64,000 bases of DNA from Bathynomus jamesi (GCA_023014485.1 JAJOZX010006149.1:62001-126000), one strand, 5' to 3'. Shown: positions 21,900 to 33,614, counted from the first letter of the stretch. Made by a program: numbers and translations. The notes: a model not told the origin generated them from the letters alone.

Positions 21900-23262
21900 C
21901 AGTGTGGGCTAAAAAAAGTAAGCCCTTAGCTTCATATGAGGGTAACTTTGGCCGTAAGCTATCGAGTATAATTATTATATTATAGAGGTATATAGTAAGA
22001 CTTATTGTATACATGTGAGTAAAATATTAAGCTAATTATTAAAAATTATGAAAGTTCTATACCCTTTAATAAATTAAGTTTAAAAAAATATTGCTAAAAA
22101 ATTTTAATGCTTGTTTCTTGTTTCAGGAATTAATGGAACTTTTAAATGCCAAAATATACTGACGAAGACCTTATTCTAATAAAAACTTGCGACTAGAAAA
22201 AAATTATGGTACCAGAAAAAAATAAAAAGATAATTGAGTTCCCGAATGAAAATTGGACAAGAAGTGGAGTAGAAAAAGTGATTCGAAAAATTGCTAAAAC
22301 TGGTAGTATTGCTCGAAAGGAAGGGAATGAACGGCTTCGCACTGCACGCACTGAAGGAAAAGTGGAAGTTTTTGCAAACCTGATTTGCAATCAAGAAGGC
22401 CAACCTGGAACACATAAATCTCCAAAAGAAATTGAAAGACCAACTCGCATTTCACGAAGTATGGTGCGGAGAATCGTCAAACATGATTTACACGTGAATC
22501 TTTTCAAATGCATGAAACTCCACCAGCTCACATATCCAAGTGAGCAGAAGAGGATAACATGCTGCCAACATTTGTTAGCAAAACTTCCTGCTTATACTGT
22601 TAGGTGAATTTGGCTCAATGACGAGAAAACGTTTACCGTTTCAACTACGGCGAACACTCAAAAGATTCATATGTTGTCGGAGTGGCTCTCGCGAGAGCGT
22701 CCCACTTTTACCCAGAAAATTAGAAAATTATTGCATCCACTTTCATTTCAAAACTTGAAAAATCTCTCGTTTTTGTTGAACCAGAGGCCAAGGTTAATGC
22801 TGCGTACTATTAATTAATGCTCGAGAAGCATTTGCCCGTCATTCGTGATAAATCAGAAGAGCGATTCACCATCCAACAAGATGGGGCAATTAGTCACACA
22901 GCAAACTCGACTGTGTCTTTTTCTCTGGCAAATGGTCCGGACTTTATTGAAAAAGAACGTTGTCTTCCGACTAATCCAGCTTTACTGTTAATCCACCGCA
23001 CTATTCCATTTGGTCCACGCTGCAGAATCTTCTCTACGAACATCCAATCGAACATGTGACATTGTTGCGCCAGGTGATCGAGGACGCTTGGGTAAAGTTA
23101 TCGCAGAGATTTATTGATTGTGTCATTGATCAATGGCGCTCCAGGCTAGAAGCCTGCATTCAGCAAAACGATGGACATATTGAACATTTATTTTAATATA
23201 AGTTTAAAATATATAAAAAATATAAGTTTTAAAATATTTAATCAGTTTATTTTGCCACCACC
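21900..23262 (+). mobile_element. Tc1/mariner-type element, decayed
   Basis: The left end CAGTGTGGGCTAAAAAAAGT lies in a TA-rich context. A poorly matching inverted version (TTTATTTTGCCACCACC) marks the probable right end. Between them is a broken transposase of the same general family as 25012-26595. Boundaries on the right are approximate. Confidence 0.6.
22206..23196 (+). pseudogene. Tc1/mariner-type transposase, multiple frameshifts
   Basis: The first frame holds NWTRSGVEKVIRKIAKTGSI and ICNQEGQPGTHKSPKEIERP, matching the HTH region of the transposase at 25281-26346, then SRSMVRRIVKHDLHV. WLNDEKTFTVS (22608 on) is the first catalytic aspartate region and FTIQQDGAISHTAN (about 22865) the second. 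The tail ending near 23196 encodes a final block like the C-terminal NDGHIEHLF. Stops and shifts occur throughout. Confidence 0.75.
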
Positions 23263-23476
23263 TAATTTTAATTAAATGTTCTTTATATATTCAGCAAGAT
23301 TTTTACTTGAAATTTGGCACACAAGTGTTAAATCAAGAACTCGAAAAATTATGCCAAACATTTGTGTTGGGTTGAATATTGTTAGAAAAAAATGGCGAGT
23401 ACACCGAACATGTTTAATTAAGGTTCATAAAGTCCTAAGTTTTACGCACCTATTGCCTTCATCTTTGTGTCTAGAA

Positions 23477-23686
23477 CAGAGCTTTCCAAACTTTTCACGT
23501 TGGCGACACACTATTTAAGCATAACAATTTTCACGACACATTAATTAATTTTTGTTATCAAATATCAAATATCAGATAATTTTTCAGTAGATGGTTTATC
23601 TTGTAGCCGATTTTGTTGATAGCAAAATAAAAATTTTCAAAATACAAAAGACATTAATGTGTCGCGACACAGTTTGGAAAGCTCTG
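23477..23686. mobile_element. hAT MITE, duplication GTCTAGAA
   Basis: Termini CAGAGCTTTCCAAACTTTTC and, inverted, CAGAGCTTTCCAAACTGTGT. An exact 8-bp duplication GTCTAGAA (23469-23476, 23687-23694) proves the ends. The 210-bp interior is AT-rich and non-coding, with a GACACA/TGTGTC inner pair. Confidence 0.95.
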
Positions 23687-23879
23687 GTCTAGAAGCTTAG
23701 AACACTTATTTAGAAAATATATATATATATATATCGGATTGAACTCAGAATGGTCCCCTGAGGTTTTTCATAATACACACAGACCGTGAATGGAACAAGG
23801 AACTCTTCTGGGAAAATTAAATCCACCATAGTCCGAATAAGTAATGGTAAATGACAAACACTATAGTTTTTTCTTTTTC

Positions 23880-24606
23880 TTGATATTAGCCCGACGTGGG
23901 CAACGAGTCACTCGCAAAGGGGCCCCAAAAATATCGCTTCCCTCACCAACTATCTGCAACGGGGATTCAGCTTTGGGATTCAACGCCTCACATCAAATCG
24001 TCAAATCGTGAAACTTTTCCAAACTCAAGAATCGAATGAATTGAATTAAGAGTTACGTGTCGGATTGACGTTCCTGTTTCAAGTATTTACAACTTTTGTT
24101 ACAAGTATTTACAATTTACAGTATTTACTGAATTAACAGTAAATAATTAACAATTAAGTAATTAACAATTAACAGTATTTACTGTTACAAGTATTTACAA
24201 TTTTTCAAGTATTTACAATTTTTGGCTAAAAGTACAATAGTTACCCCTTTTTCTTTGATGTATTCAATCCGACGTGAATGCAACGAGTCTTTTGCTTATA
24301 TTGAGGTTCTGAATATAGTAAGCTAGGTGTAGCTGTAAACCCTAGATTCTGTCCCAAAGCTGGATCCTGGTGTCTACTTCTACAACGTTCTGCAGTTATT
24401 TTTCTGAAGTGCGATACAGAACTCTCAAAACTGGTATTATAAATTTATTGTAAGTCAAATGAAATGATTCATGAGTTTTGAAAGCTGTCGAAATCAAGTT
24501 AAATTGTAAATACTTGAAAGAGGAACGTCAATCCGAAACGTAACTCTTATTTCAATGCATTCGATTCTTGAGTTCGGAAAAGTTTCACGATTTGATGTGA
24601 GGCACT
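23880..24606. repeat. Long inverted repeat, foldback-like
   Basis: About 110 bases at 23990-24110 (CAAATCGTGAAACTTTTCC... to GACGTTCCT) return inverted at 24490-24605, separated by a loop with several AAGTATTTACAA units. No coding frame. The ends and target duplication are not clear. Confidence 0.7.
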
Positions 24607-24739
24607 GTCACTTTTGTCAGACCATTGTCAAATTGAGGAATGATTTGTAAATATGATACGATGCAACTTTGATCGTATCGATTGTAATTTCGTTGATTCA
24701 TTTCGTCGACGGCACATTTTGGACAATCCATCGTCACTA

Positions 24740-24820
24740 TAAAGACCTAATTCAACCCAATTAAACCTAACCTAATATGAGGTATACTAACCCAACCTAA
24801 CTTAATCTAATCGTTAAAAT
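24740..24820. repeat. TAACCT-rich degenerate repeat
   Basis: Irregular CCTAACCTAAT words are the reverse-strand version of the AGGTTA-rich stretches at 11641 and 16030. GTCGA-containing flanks are also shared. Confidence 0.55.
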
Positions 24821-24941
24821 ACTTGTCGATAAAATGTCACGACCAGAAAATGACGTTAGTCCCCGTTGTAAAAGGCAATGAAGGCTGCTCAAATTAAATC
24901 AACGAACATAACGACCTCTGTCTCTGACTATTTATTAAACA

Positions 24942-24970
24942 ACACACACACACACACACACACACACACA
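24942..24970. repeat. (CA)n microsatellite
   Basis: About 14 CA units. Confidence 0.95.
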
Positions 24971-25011
24971 TTTGTTCAAATAAGTTATATATACACAGTA
25001 TATATATACAC

Positions 25012-26593
25012 AGGGTCTGTCAAAAAAAAACTAAGCCAATTTGAAATCTCTATAAAATGCACAATTTGATAGAGATTTCAAATATTTTTTTACACTAAAT
25101 AAATAAAAGGCTCATAAATAATCTGTCATAATTTTATAACTTTATTTTAAATATTTTAGGAGTTATGCGGTTATTTCTACAGATTGCGAAAATTTCAGTT
25201 TTTCTCATTATGTAATATCTTCTTTTTTCTCTTTTTCAGAATTTGTTTAGATTTAAAATTTTTCGTGAATACCTCTAAATATGCCATTCTCACATGAAGA
25301 TAAAATAATTATAAAGCATTATATAGTTGAAAAAGGTTATAGTGCAAGGAAATTACTTTCTGAATTCGATTATAAAGGATGGACTGGATCAGGTTTAGAT
25401 TACTTATTGAGAACTATCGATGAAACAGGAAGCATTGAAAGGAAGGTTGGTAGTGGGCGACCAAAATCAGTTAGAGTAGATGAAAATATTCAGAAAGTGG
25501 AGGAACGTATCCTTAGTCAAGAGGATCGACCTGGTAGCCACATGACACCTGCTCAAATATAAAAAGAACTAGAAATATTAGAATCAAGCGTAAGAAGGAT
25601 TATTAAATCTGATCTGCAATTTAAACCATTTAAAAGAGTGCATGGACAAAGATTGTCAGAAGTAAACTGTCGGAAAAGAGTTGAGAAATCCAAACGTATT
25701 TTACATATAATAACTGAAGATAAACTTTCCAAGACATTTTTTACGGATGAAAAACGTTTTACGGCAGAGCCACCAAGAAACTCACAGAATGACCGGGTTT
25801 ATTCTGATGTTGCGAAGAAAAATGAAATCCAAGATGAAAGACTACGCAACAAGGAGTCACTTTTCTTCAAGCGTCATGGTTTCTGTTGGAGTGTCCAAGT
25901 TGGGAAAAACTTCAATATTTTTTATTGAGCCAGGAGTGAAAATTAATGCTCAATATTATTCAAATACCCTGCTTGAGAAAATGCTTCCAGAAATGAGAAA
26001 CTTGGCTAGTCAAGGTTACTTTATTTTTCAACAAGATGGTGCAACATCACATACTGCCAAAACAACCATCGAATATTTGAAAAAGAATGTGCCTGAATTT
26101 CTGGAACCGAATAATTGCCCACCTAACAGCCCTGACCTAAACCCTGTAGACTACGGAATATGGGAAAACTTGGCAGAGAGAGTGTATAGGAACAGAATAA
26201 GGGATGTCAATCATTTGCGTGAGTTGATTATCGAAAAATGGGCAGAGCTCCCCCAAGAGCAAATAAATCGAGCAATAGACGAATTCAGACCAAGATTAAA
26301 AAAAGTGATAGAAATGCAAGGGAATCATATTGAACAGTTCTTTTAATTTTATTAAACTAAAAATTATCTACAGTATATCGTAAAAAATTTTTTTTTCATG
26401 TTAAGTAGGAGAATCTCACTTTTTAGTTAATTATTAATAAAATTAACAATTCTGAAGATATCGTCATAAAAATTTAGGGGATAATAGGTGATTACCTATA
26501 CTTTATTGTATTGTGTAAAAAATTCAACTTAATTAGATAAATGGTTTTGTTTTAATAAAGGTTTGAATTTGGCTTAGTTTTTTTTGACAGACC

Positions 26594-26595
<2 letters not shown>
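25012..26595 (+). mobile_element. Tc1/mariner-type element (DD37D), lightly decayed
   Basis: The inverted ends AGGGTCTGTCAAAAAAAAAC match on both sides over about 27 bp. It carries one transposase frame with a single nonsense codon and a single frameshift. A TA duplication is not clear, since the flanks are TA/CA and CT microsatellites. Confidence 0.87.
25281..26346 (+). pseudogene. Tc1/mariner-type transposase, DD37D, one stop and one frameshift
   Basis: The start ATG at 25281 begins MPFSHEDKIIIKHYIVEKGY, an HTH DNA-binding N-terminus, followed by DYLLRTIDETGSIERKVGSG and the linker RPKS. A stop occurs after HMTPAQI (25560). FTDEKRFTAEPP holds the first catalytic Asp. After a shift near 25840, the frame has FQQDGATSHTAKTTIEYLKK (second Asp) and NSPDLNPVDYGIWENL; I count 37 residues between the second Asp and the Asp of NPVD. 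It ends QGNHIEQFF at 26346, about 350 residues in total, normal for the superfamily. With only two lesions, it is among the youngest transposases here. Confidence 0.88.

Positions 26596-26642
<47 letters not shown>
26596..26642. repeat. (CT)n(TA)n microsatellite
   Basis: It directly abuts the right end of the 25012-26595 element. Confidence 0.93.
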
Positions 26643-26651
<9 letters not shown>

Positions 26652-28037
26652 TCTTTTTTTGTTCAAATCTATTACCATTATTATTTTTAAAATAACTTTA
26701 ATTCGTATTTCTTTTTGGGGAAATGAGTTATCTGCTTTAGTCTTCGATGCAAGTCATGTATTTGTGGCTGCAATGATTATTGCATCCATCTTCTTTCTTT
26801 ATAATAATGAGGTCAGAGACAAAAAAATTTCTTTGCTGTAAAGCAGACATCCGTTGCTGAAGGAATGTCTATATCGTCCGTCTTCTTGTAGGCACTCCCT
26901 CAAGATAGTGGCACCCTCGGGCCCTTTTTCTACATTTAAATATGGTAAAACGTTATACGAATGGCGTCATTCGATTTACGAATGGCGTCATTCGATGTTT
27001 CAGAACGAGAAACATTTAATTCTATGTCGCGAAATAATTTTAGTTACTGTATCCGCGACGGATCCGCGACGGATCTTAGCTGATGTTATATTCGAAAACT
27101 TAGTGCCAGTTTGGTTCATAAGTGACAATTGAAATGTGGCACTCACGAAAATGGAGAAGGTTGATGATAAAGAGAGAAATAAAAAGGGTTAATTTAACTT
27201 TTTGACGAATGACCACAATTAATAATATATATTATACTACACTGTATTGTTTCTGGAAAATGCTTTTACATGTTTATACAGGGTTAATTTAGTTATAGGA
27301 AAAGAAACCCAAAATGCGTAAAATGTAAGTGACTAGTTACTAAAATATTTAGTTTCGAAGCGCAACAAAACATATAATATTTCGTTGGACAATATATATA
27401 TATATATATACCCGTCGTTAAATAAGTAACTAAAACACGAATAATATTAATATGAGTTTTGGAAAAAACTTCGCCAAGAAACAGAAATTCTAAAAAGTAT
27501 AGAAATTAGTAAAGAGTAGTAATTGGGTTTTGTTTATAAATTTTATTATTTCCCCCAAAAGTAAAATATCCAAAGAAGACTATTACCAATTCGTAATTAT
27601 TTTGTGTTTTCGACAAATATTGTTTCGAGGGGAACTTTTTCCAGCAACTGTATATTATTCGACCATCATTACGCAAATACGCAATGCTTATTGGAACACT
27701 TTTTCTATGGAAAATTCGAGTCAAGTGTCTGTAACTTTTAGTGATTAGGAGAATCGAATCCACTACACGTTCAGTGGAATAAGATTCACACCACGACACC
27801 TAAGCGCCGTATATAATGACCTTAACCCCATTTTCACCTTTCAAAATTATCCCATTTCAGTTTTTTAGGGTAGGAAATCGTCGTAAATTGTAAGGAATTT
27901 ATCCGTTCCAGAGCGGTTACTCTCAAACTGATGGTTTGGCCGCATTTTAATTAAGAAGAACGCAGAAAAAAATTAAGGCAAAACTCGAGTCGTTTTGTAT
28001 TCAAATTAAAACTTTGAAGTAGGTTTTCGAGGGACCT
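26643..28037. other. No recognisable feature
   Basis: A short tandem ACGAATGGCGTCATTCGAT pair is at about 26956-26996. Frames in the region have no domain I recognise. Confidence 0.5.
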
Positions 28038-28268
28038 ACCGTATTTTAAGCCTCATAAGACGCTACTTTTTTCCTGAAAAACGTCTCCAAAAATCACTTC
28101 AGGACTCATATGTTATTGTTTTGGTTAATGAACTTTTAATAGTTAGTTATGGGAAAATATTTTTTGTCAGGCTGATAAATCTTCGAAATATTTTTTTCCT
28201 AAATATTCTTTGCTAAATATAGGGTGCGTCTTACCACTTGTAGCGTCTTATGAGACGTAAAATACGGT
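28038..28268. mobile_element. MITE with ACCGTATTTTA termini
   Basis: The left end ACCGTATTTTAAGCCTCATA and the inverted right end ACCGTATTTTACGTCTCATA match closely, and CATAAGACGC pairs with GCGTCTTATG inside. A target duplication is not evident, so the superfamily is open. Confidence 0.75.
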
Positions 28269-28408
28269 CCGTTTAAGTGTATAATCATGATAAATTAACA
28301 TTTTAGAAACGTCGGTTTTACTATCAGTTGTACTGGTTCTATTATTTAACATAATTTGGCAAAATAAATATCGATCCGGTTCCAATTCAATTTTACCTTA
28401 AATTATTT

Positions 28409-28412
<4 letters not shown>

Positions 28413-28454
<42 letters not shown>

Positions 28455-28522
28455 TATATAAAGATGTTTAACTCTTCATACTTCCACTTAAACTATGAAT
28501 GTATCGATTATATATATATAAT

Positions 28523-28557
<35 letters not shown>
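28413..28557. repeat. Two (TA)n microsatellites
   Basis: TA runs at about 28416-28459 and 28509-28556 flank a short unique stretch. Confidence 0.93.
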
Positions 28558-28558
<1 letters not shown>

Positions 28559-28615
28559 TATTAACCATGTAATATTTCATGAATATTTCATTAAATACTA
28601 AAACAAACTCAGTAA

Positions 28616-28822
28616 CTTACAATGAGTATTTAAAAACTCCTTTGCCGCGGCACTTCTTCTTTCGATATTTATCGTTGCCATACTAAATTTATTCCCAAAT
28701 TTCAACAGCATATCCATCGCTCCTGTACGATATTTTCCATTTTGCTTTGCAAAGACACCACGCCAATTTGTATCGCTGCCAAACGTAAGAGGAATCGGAA
28801 AAATGTATTCCAATTTTTGCAT
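28616..28822 (-). CDS. Possible single exon, function unknown
   Basis: The minus strand opens with an ATG at 28822 (MQKLEYIFPIPLTFGSDTNW) and reads through GVFAKQNGKYRTGAMDMLLK and NIERRSAAAKEFLNTH to a consensus-like splice donor GTAAGT at about 28616-28621. The composition looks more protein-like than its surroundings, and I recognise no transposon family in it. There is an AATACAG just before the ATG but no good pyrimidine tract, and no second exon could be linked. It may be chance. Confidence 0.2.
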
Positions 28823-29153
28823 TCAATTCTGTATTTATTTATCTGTATTTACAATACAGGAATTCTCATTTAATAAATTCGTAAAATATCCTTATTGGGG
28901 AATATAAAGATTATTAAGATGAATCTATTATATTAAATTTTACCTGCAATTTTATACCTTGTTGTGACCACCTGTTGCAGAATGTTCCGATTCAGAATGA
29001 ACGAAATCTCGTATCTTTCGTTCGGTATGAAAAGAAACGTTTATTTCGAAATGAATCAAATCTACGTTATCAAAATGGGAATCAGCAATGAATACAATAT
29101 TACCTTTTATGGAAGACTTTTTTAATCAAGTTTATATTATCATGAGAATATGC

Positions 29154-29157
<4 letters not shown>

Positions 29158-29191
<34 letters not shown>

Positions 29192-29198
29192 AAAGAGA

Positions 29199-29231
<33 letters not shown>
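29158..29231. repeat. (ATT)n...(AAT)n inverted microsatellite pair
   Basis: An ATT run and its complement-type AAT run are separated by about 12 bases, so the strand can form a hairpin. Confidence 0.92.
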
Positions 29232-30440
29232 TTGAAGTCTTTTCCAAATTATTGACAGTATTTCTCGAAAAGTGTTCAAATCTTCATGAAAAACGTTCGT
29301 GAGTAAAACATTTTAATTAATTTACATAAATTTATTCTAACGTTTCGTCCATCTACTTTATTCACGACAAAAAAATTATAGAATTTTACATAAACATCAG
29401 AAAATGGATCAATACATGAAACTACAAAAGAATAAAATAAAAAAAAAGCTAAAAACTTAAAAAAAAGACAAGTCGAAAAACGTTGAATTAAGGATTTCCA
29501 AAGATTTATCCAATCTATCCGCAAGAGATATTCCTGTGATCCTTCTTCATGATACACCTACAGGAGAATAATGGTTTAGTTCTCCCACACAATTGAATCC
29601 GGACTTCATGCGAGAGTTTATTTAGTAATGTATCTAAATACATTTATGATAGTATGATCGCAAACGTTGCCTGACGAATCAATTAATCAGGCAATTTTGA
29701 AGTCATAAATTTGTCTGTTTTTTTCTTGTTTAATAAATAATTTTTTGAAAGACTCCCAAAAACGCTTTTGGTATTAATTAGTTTTACGTACGGTAGCGCT
29801 TCGTGCTATCTTTTATTTTATATTTTTCTTTAATGAATGACTTGTTATATAACTTGTTATATTTCTTCTCACTGTTCTTTCTATAATTTTTCAGTAGGTT
29901 CTTTCTACTGACTTTTTCTATCGATCCAGTCTTATAAATAAGTTGGGGGTGCAATGAAGAGCCCGCTGCAAAAAGCAAAATAATTATTGTTTAATGGTTG
30001 TTTTGAGAGTTCCAAGCAGTGAAACAATGAAACAGATAACCAATTTCCCTTTCTTGAGAGAGCTGAGTTTCTTTAATTAAATGTCTCTTTCCTGCGAGTG
30101 AGTTTGGCGAAATCCTGAAGGATTAATTCTCTATTTCCCTAGATACTCCTTAATACATAAGATCCAGAACTACAAATTTTACCATACATACACGTCTCCT
30201 AAAACTTAACATTCTCAGTTTAAAAACTTGCTAAAAATGTTTTTGGAAGGAAAATGAGAAAAAAGTTTGTTAATATCGGCATATAAAACTTAATTGTCTA
30301 ACATCGAATAGATAACCGGTTTTCCTGTTACCTGGTATCTAGTCATGAATTATTTTATCCTTAAACTTTAACTGTGAAGTGTATTTAAAATATTTTGGTT
30401 CAGTCACATTTATGTAATAATTAATCAGTCAGAAGGACCA
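29232..30440. other. No recognisable feature
   Basis: AT-rich; small frames at 29276-29557 and 29784-29978 have no recognisable domain. Confidence 0.5.
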
Positions 30441-30866
30441 GAAACTGGCACACGGTTCAGACTAACTAATGTAATGCAGACCACCCATTCCCCTAACTCC
30501 GACTTAACACCTTTGTATTTTTATCTATGGAGTTTTCTGAAAAGTAAAGTCTACACTAGCAAACCAAGAGACACTGAAGAACTTAAGCATCGTATTGTTG
30601 ATGCAGTGGCATCCATCGCTACTGTCGTGCTGGAAAAAGCTTTTCGAGAATTTGAACGTCGCATATGATTGATCATAGTGAAGGATGGACGACATGTACA
30701 AGTTTATCAATAATTTGAAAAAAGCTAAACAATACCATAATGAATTAAAGTAAACTAAAACTTATACATCTAGTGCTTGTATTCATGTAAAAACTATTTC
30801 ATTATCTCAATTACCAAAAAGTTATTTGACTTTCATTTTGCTATGTTCATTTTGGGACACCCGGTA
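30441..30866 (+). pseudogene. Mariner transposase C-terminal remnant with 3' terminus
   Basis: The frame at 30474-30668 encodes SPNSDLTPLYFYLWSFLKSK (third catalytic Asp region), ELKHRIVDAVASIATVVLEK and a broken C-terminus. A terminus-like GGGACACCCGG lies at about 30853-30863, where this family's inverted repeat would be. The 5' half is missing. Confidence 0.7.
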
Positions 30867-30879
30867 TATACGAAATACA

Positions 30880-31262
30880 GTCGAAAAGTTCCAGGACTGA
30901 CCGTTGTGTGGCGCTGTAATCGTGTGTTGGCAGGCTTGCTGTACATTATCGAGAAGCCACACTCCCTTTTTCTATAGTGAGAGGAACCGACGTGGCTGAC
31001 GTCACCGGGCTAATTGTCATGCACATTTGAGTGCACCAGTGTGTATTCAGAGTTTCGAAGTGGTAGAGCGTTGCTGTTTGAACAACGTGCAAACATTAAA
31101 TTTTGCCAACGTCTAGGCAAATCCAGGAAAGAAACCGCGAATTGTTGAGTCAGGTGCATGGGGAGGAAGCGCTTTCCCGTTCTGTTGTGTTTGAGTGGCA
31201 TCGTCTCTTTAAAGAAGGCAGGGAAACGTTGAAGGATGATGAGCGCAGTTATAGGGAAGGAC
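30880..31262 (+). pseudogene. Mariner N-terminal remnant, different family
   Basis: GTCGAAAAGTTCCAGGACTG at 30881 resembles a mariner terminus. From about 31075, broken frames encode FEQRANIKFCQRLGKSRKET, then ELLSQVHGEEALSRSVVFEW and EGRETLKDDERS, the HTH and linker of a SETMAR-like mariner transposase. The catalytic part is absent. Confidence 0.7.
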
Positions 31263-31364
31263 AATACTTTTCTTGTAATCCTTGTTTGCAGTTGACCTGC
31301 CAGTATAAAAGGTTTTTCTGGCTGCTAAATGAGCGTTAAAAATTAACCATTTGGGATCCTTCAA

Positions 31365-31437
31365 ACGCCGTGTCCAGGCATTTCAAAAACTTTGAACCTT
31401 GACTTTGGTTCTCTTCTTTTTCTTCTATGGTGGGGGC
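31365..31437 (+). repeat. 3' end fragment of LINE family A
   Basis: GTGTCCAGGCATTTCAAAAAC to the G-rich run matches the stretch at about 61826-61890. The Penelope-like element begins directly after it. Confidence 0.55.
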
Positions 31438-31438
31438 G

Positions 31439-33056
31439 GTAAATGCCATGAAAAGTGTCTTCTTTAATGCTCATCTTGAACCCGTCAATAAAGTCATTTT
31501 AAGGTTGGAAGATAAAGTTAATAGATTTTTGTCACGATTAAAGTCTTTAAAGATAATAAAAAACGATACTTACTCTCAGTTGTCTGTATCTGGTTCTAAT
31601 CTTGCTCAATTATACTGCTTGCCTAAAATCCATAAAGTTGGAACACCTCTCCGTCCTATTTTGGCTTCGTATAACTTACCTACCTTTCAATTGGCAAAAT
31701 TTGTTGTTGGTCTCTTGTCACCTTTTGCGAAAAATGCGTATACTATAAATAACTCTTATGAATTTCAAAAAGATCTCCTCAGTAAGAATTTCGGTTCAAA
31801 AAAGTTTTTTTGTCAGTTTTGATGTAAAGTCACTTTTCACGAACGTACCTGTATCAGAAACTTTTGCCATTATTTTAGATAGGGTTTTTAGCTCGGTCGA
31901 TAGTTTTCATGGTTTTTCATGGTCTTATTTTAAGGAACTTTTAGAACTGGTTTTTAAACAATGTTATTTTACTTTCAATAATAAGGTTTACCAACAAATT
32001 GATGGTGTTGGGATGGGATCACCCGTTGGACCTTTATCAGCTGATTTTTTTATGACTCATTTGGAAAGCGTAATTTTTAGACAATCCCTCACCCATTGTA
32101 AACCAATTTTTTACCGACGCTTCGTTGATGACTCGATAGCCGTTTTTGATAATGCTGTACAAGCGCAACAATTTTTTAACTTCTTAAATTCTCTGCACCC
32201 TAATATAACTTATACAATGGAAACTGAGGAAAATGGTTCCCTTCCCTTTTTAGATCTTTTAATTTCGAAAAAAGGTGATTCTATTACTACATCAGTTTAT
32301 AGGAAACCCACTTTTACAGGTTTGGGCATGAATTTTTTTAGTTTTACTGATTTTAACTATAAGATGTCGTGTATTAAAACTCTCTTGTTCAGAGGATATA
32401 ATTTGATTTCTAGTTTTACTTTACTTAATGATGAATTTAATAATTTAAGATCATATTTTACCAATAATAGTTTTCCTGTTCAATATGTAGATAAATTAAT
32501 AAGATCTTTCTTAAATAATGTTTATAGCCCTCAACTTCCCTGTATTTCAGTGCCTAAAGATATAAAATATTTCTTGGTACCTGAAATGGGTCCCATGAAT
32601 AAAGAATTTAAACTTAAATTTACCAAGTTGTTAAAAAGATTTTTTTATCATACTGATTTTCGCATTATATTTATTAATAAAACGTCTTTGGGTAGCTTTT
32701 TCTCAGCGAAGGATCGAACTCCTGATTCGTTGCGTAGCGGTGTTGTATATTTATTTACCTGCCCAAGATGTTTCCTTGGTACTTATATTGGCAGCACCGT
32801 GCGCTCTCTCAGGGCTAGATTTTATTCGCATATGGGAATAAGTTGTCGAACAGGTAAAATTTTAAATAAAAAAGAAGCCTCTAGTATCCGGGAACATAGT
32901 ATTAAATGTAAAATAGATGTCACTCTGGATAATTTTAAAATTCTTGGCTGTAATCCTTGTCCCAACTCACTTAGAATTTTGGAATCCCTTTATATTAAAA
33001 CATTGACCCCTTCTCTAAACGTTGATTCCTCAGCTGTCCCTCTAAATTTTTTATAA
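31439..33056 (+). pseudogene. Penelope-like reverse transcriptase/GIY-YIG, one frameshift
   Basis: The first frame (to 31822) encodes the N-terminal thumb-proximal part, including YCLPKIHKVGTPLRPILAS. It then shifts into a long frame (31758-33056, 432 codons). That frame holds SFDVKSLFTNVPVSE (first metal-binding Asp), GVGMGSPVGPLSADFFM, YRRFVDDSIAVF (FVDD in place of YxDD), LPFLDLLI and VYRKPTF. The C-terminal 90 residues form a GIY-YIG nuclease: GVVYLFTCPRC...TYIGST, RARFYSHM, then SIREHSIKC and ILESLYIKT, before the stop. The product would copy the element's RNA and nick DNA. The N-terminus is missing and a shift near 31795 breaks the gene. Confidence 0.9.
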
Positions 33057-33464
33057 CCCCCCCCCAACTCATAACTCTCCAACCACCCAACCCATAGTAT
33101 TTTCCCTTTGTTTTGTTTTAAATTACTTGTGCCTCGGAACCAGCAATGAAAGGTTAGTAGTGTTAATTATCCCATTGTATTAATTTTAAATTTACTATTT
33201 ATAATTTTAAAAATAGCTTTTTAAATTTCTTGTATTTTTATATGTAAACTTCTTTTATAACTTTGAATTCAACCCTCTTCTTTTAGTCTTTTTAAATTTT
33301 GCTTCTAAGAATAGGTTTTATAGTAATTATTTTGTCTTATGTGTTTCATTCATTTATTTATTGATTTAACTTCATATTGTCATTTTTTGTCACTGTTTAG
33401 CCTGAAGATGAGCGTATTGCTTGAAACGTTGCGCATTAAAGAAGACACTTTTCATGGCATTTAC
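31439..33464 (+). mobile_element. Penelope-like element with inverted terminal repeats
   Basis: A 32-bp sequence at 31439-31470 (GTAAATGCCATGAAAAGTGT and on) recurs as a perfect inverted copy at 33433-33464. Between them is a reverse transcriptase plus GIY-YIG frame. Penelope-like elements are known for pseudo-LTR pieces in direct or inverted orientation, and this fits. Near the 3' end CCTGAAGATGAGCG...GAAACGTTG forms part of the conserved 3' segment seen in many such elements. It is 5'-truncated within the reverse transcriptase region. Confidence 0.85.
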
Positions 33465-33540
33465 TCTCCTTCTTGTCATTGGATTTCTCCTAAATATTAA
33501 ATTAAAGCTTTGTAGAAGCAATCCGCATGATTATATATAT

Positions 33541-33614
<74 letters not shown>

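Noticed and set aside
29158..29231. CRISPR-like or regulatory hairpin
   Set aside because: Only complementary trinucleotide microsatellites. No spacers or other structure.
33401..33450. Hammerhead ribozyme in the Penelope-like element
   Set aside because: CTGAAGATGAG...GAAACG is suggestive, but the CTGATGAG core is interrupted and I cannot form the three stems convincingly.
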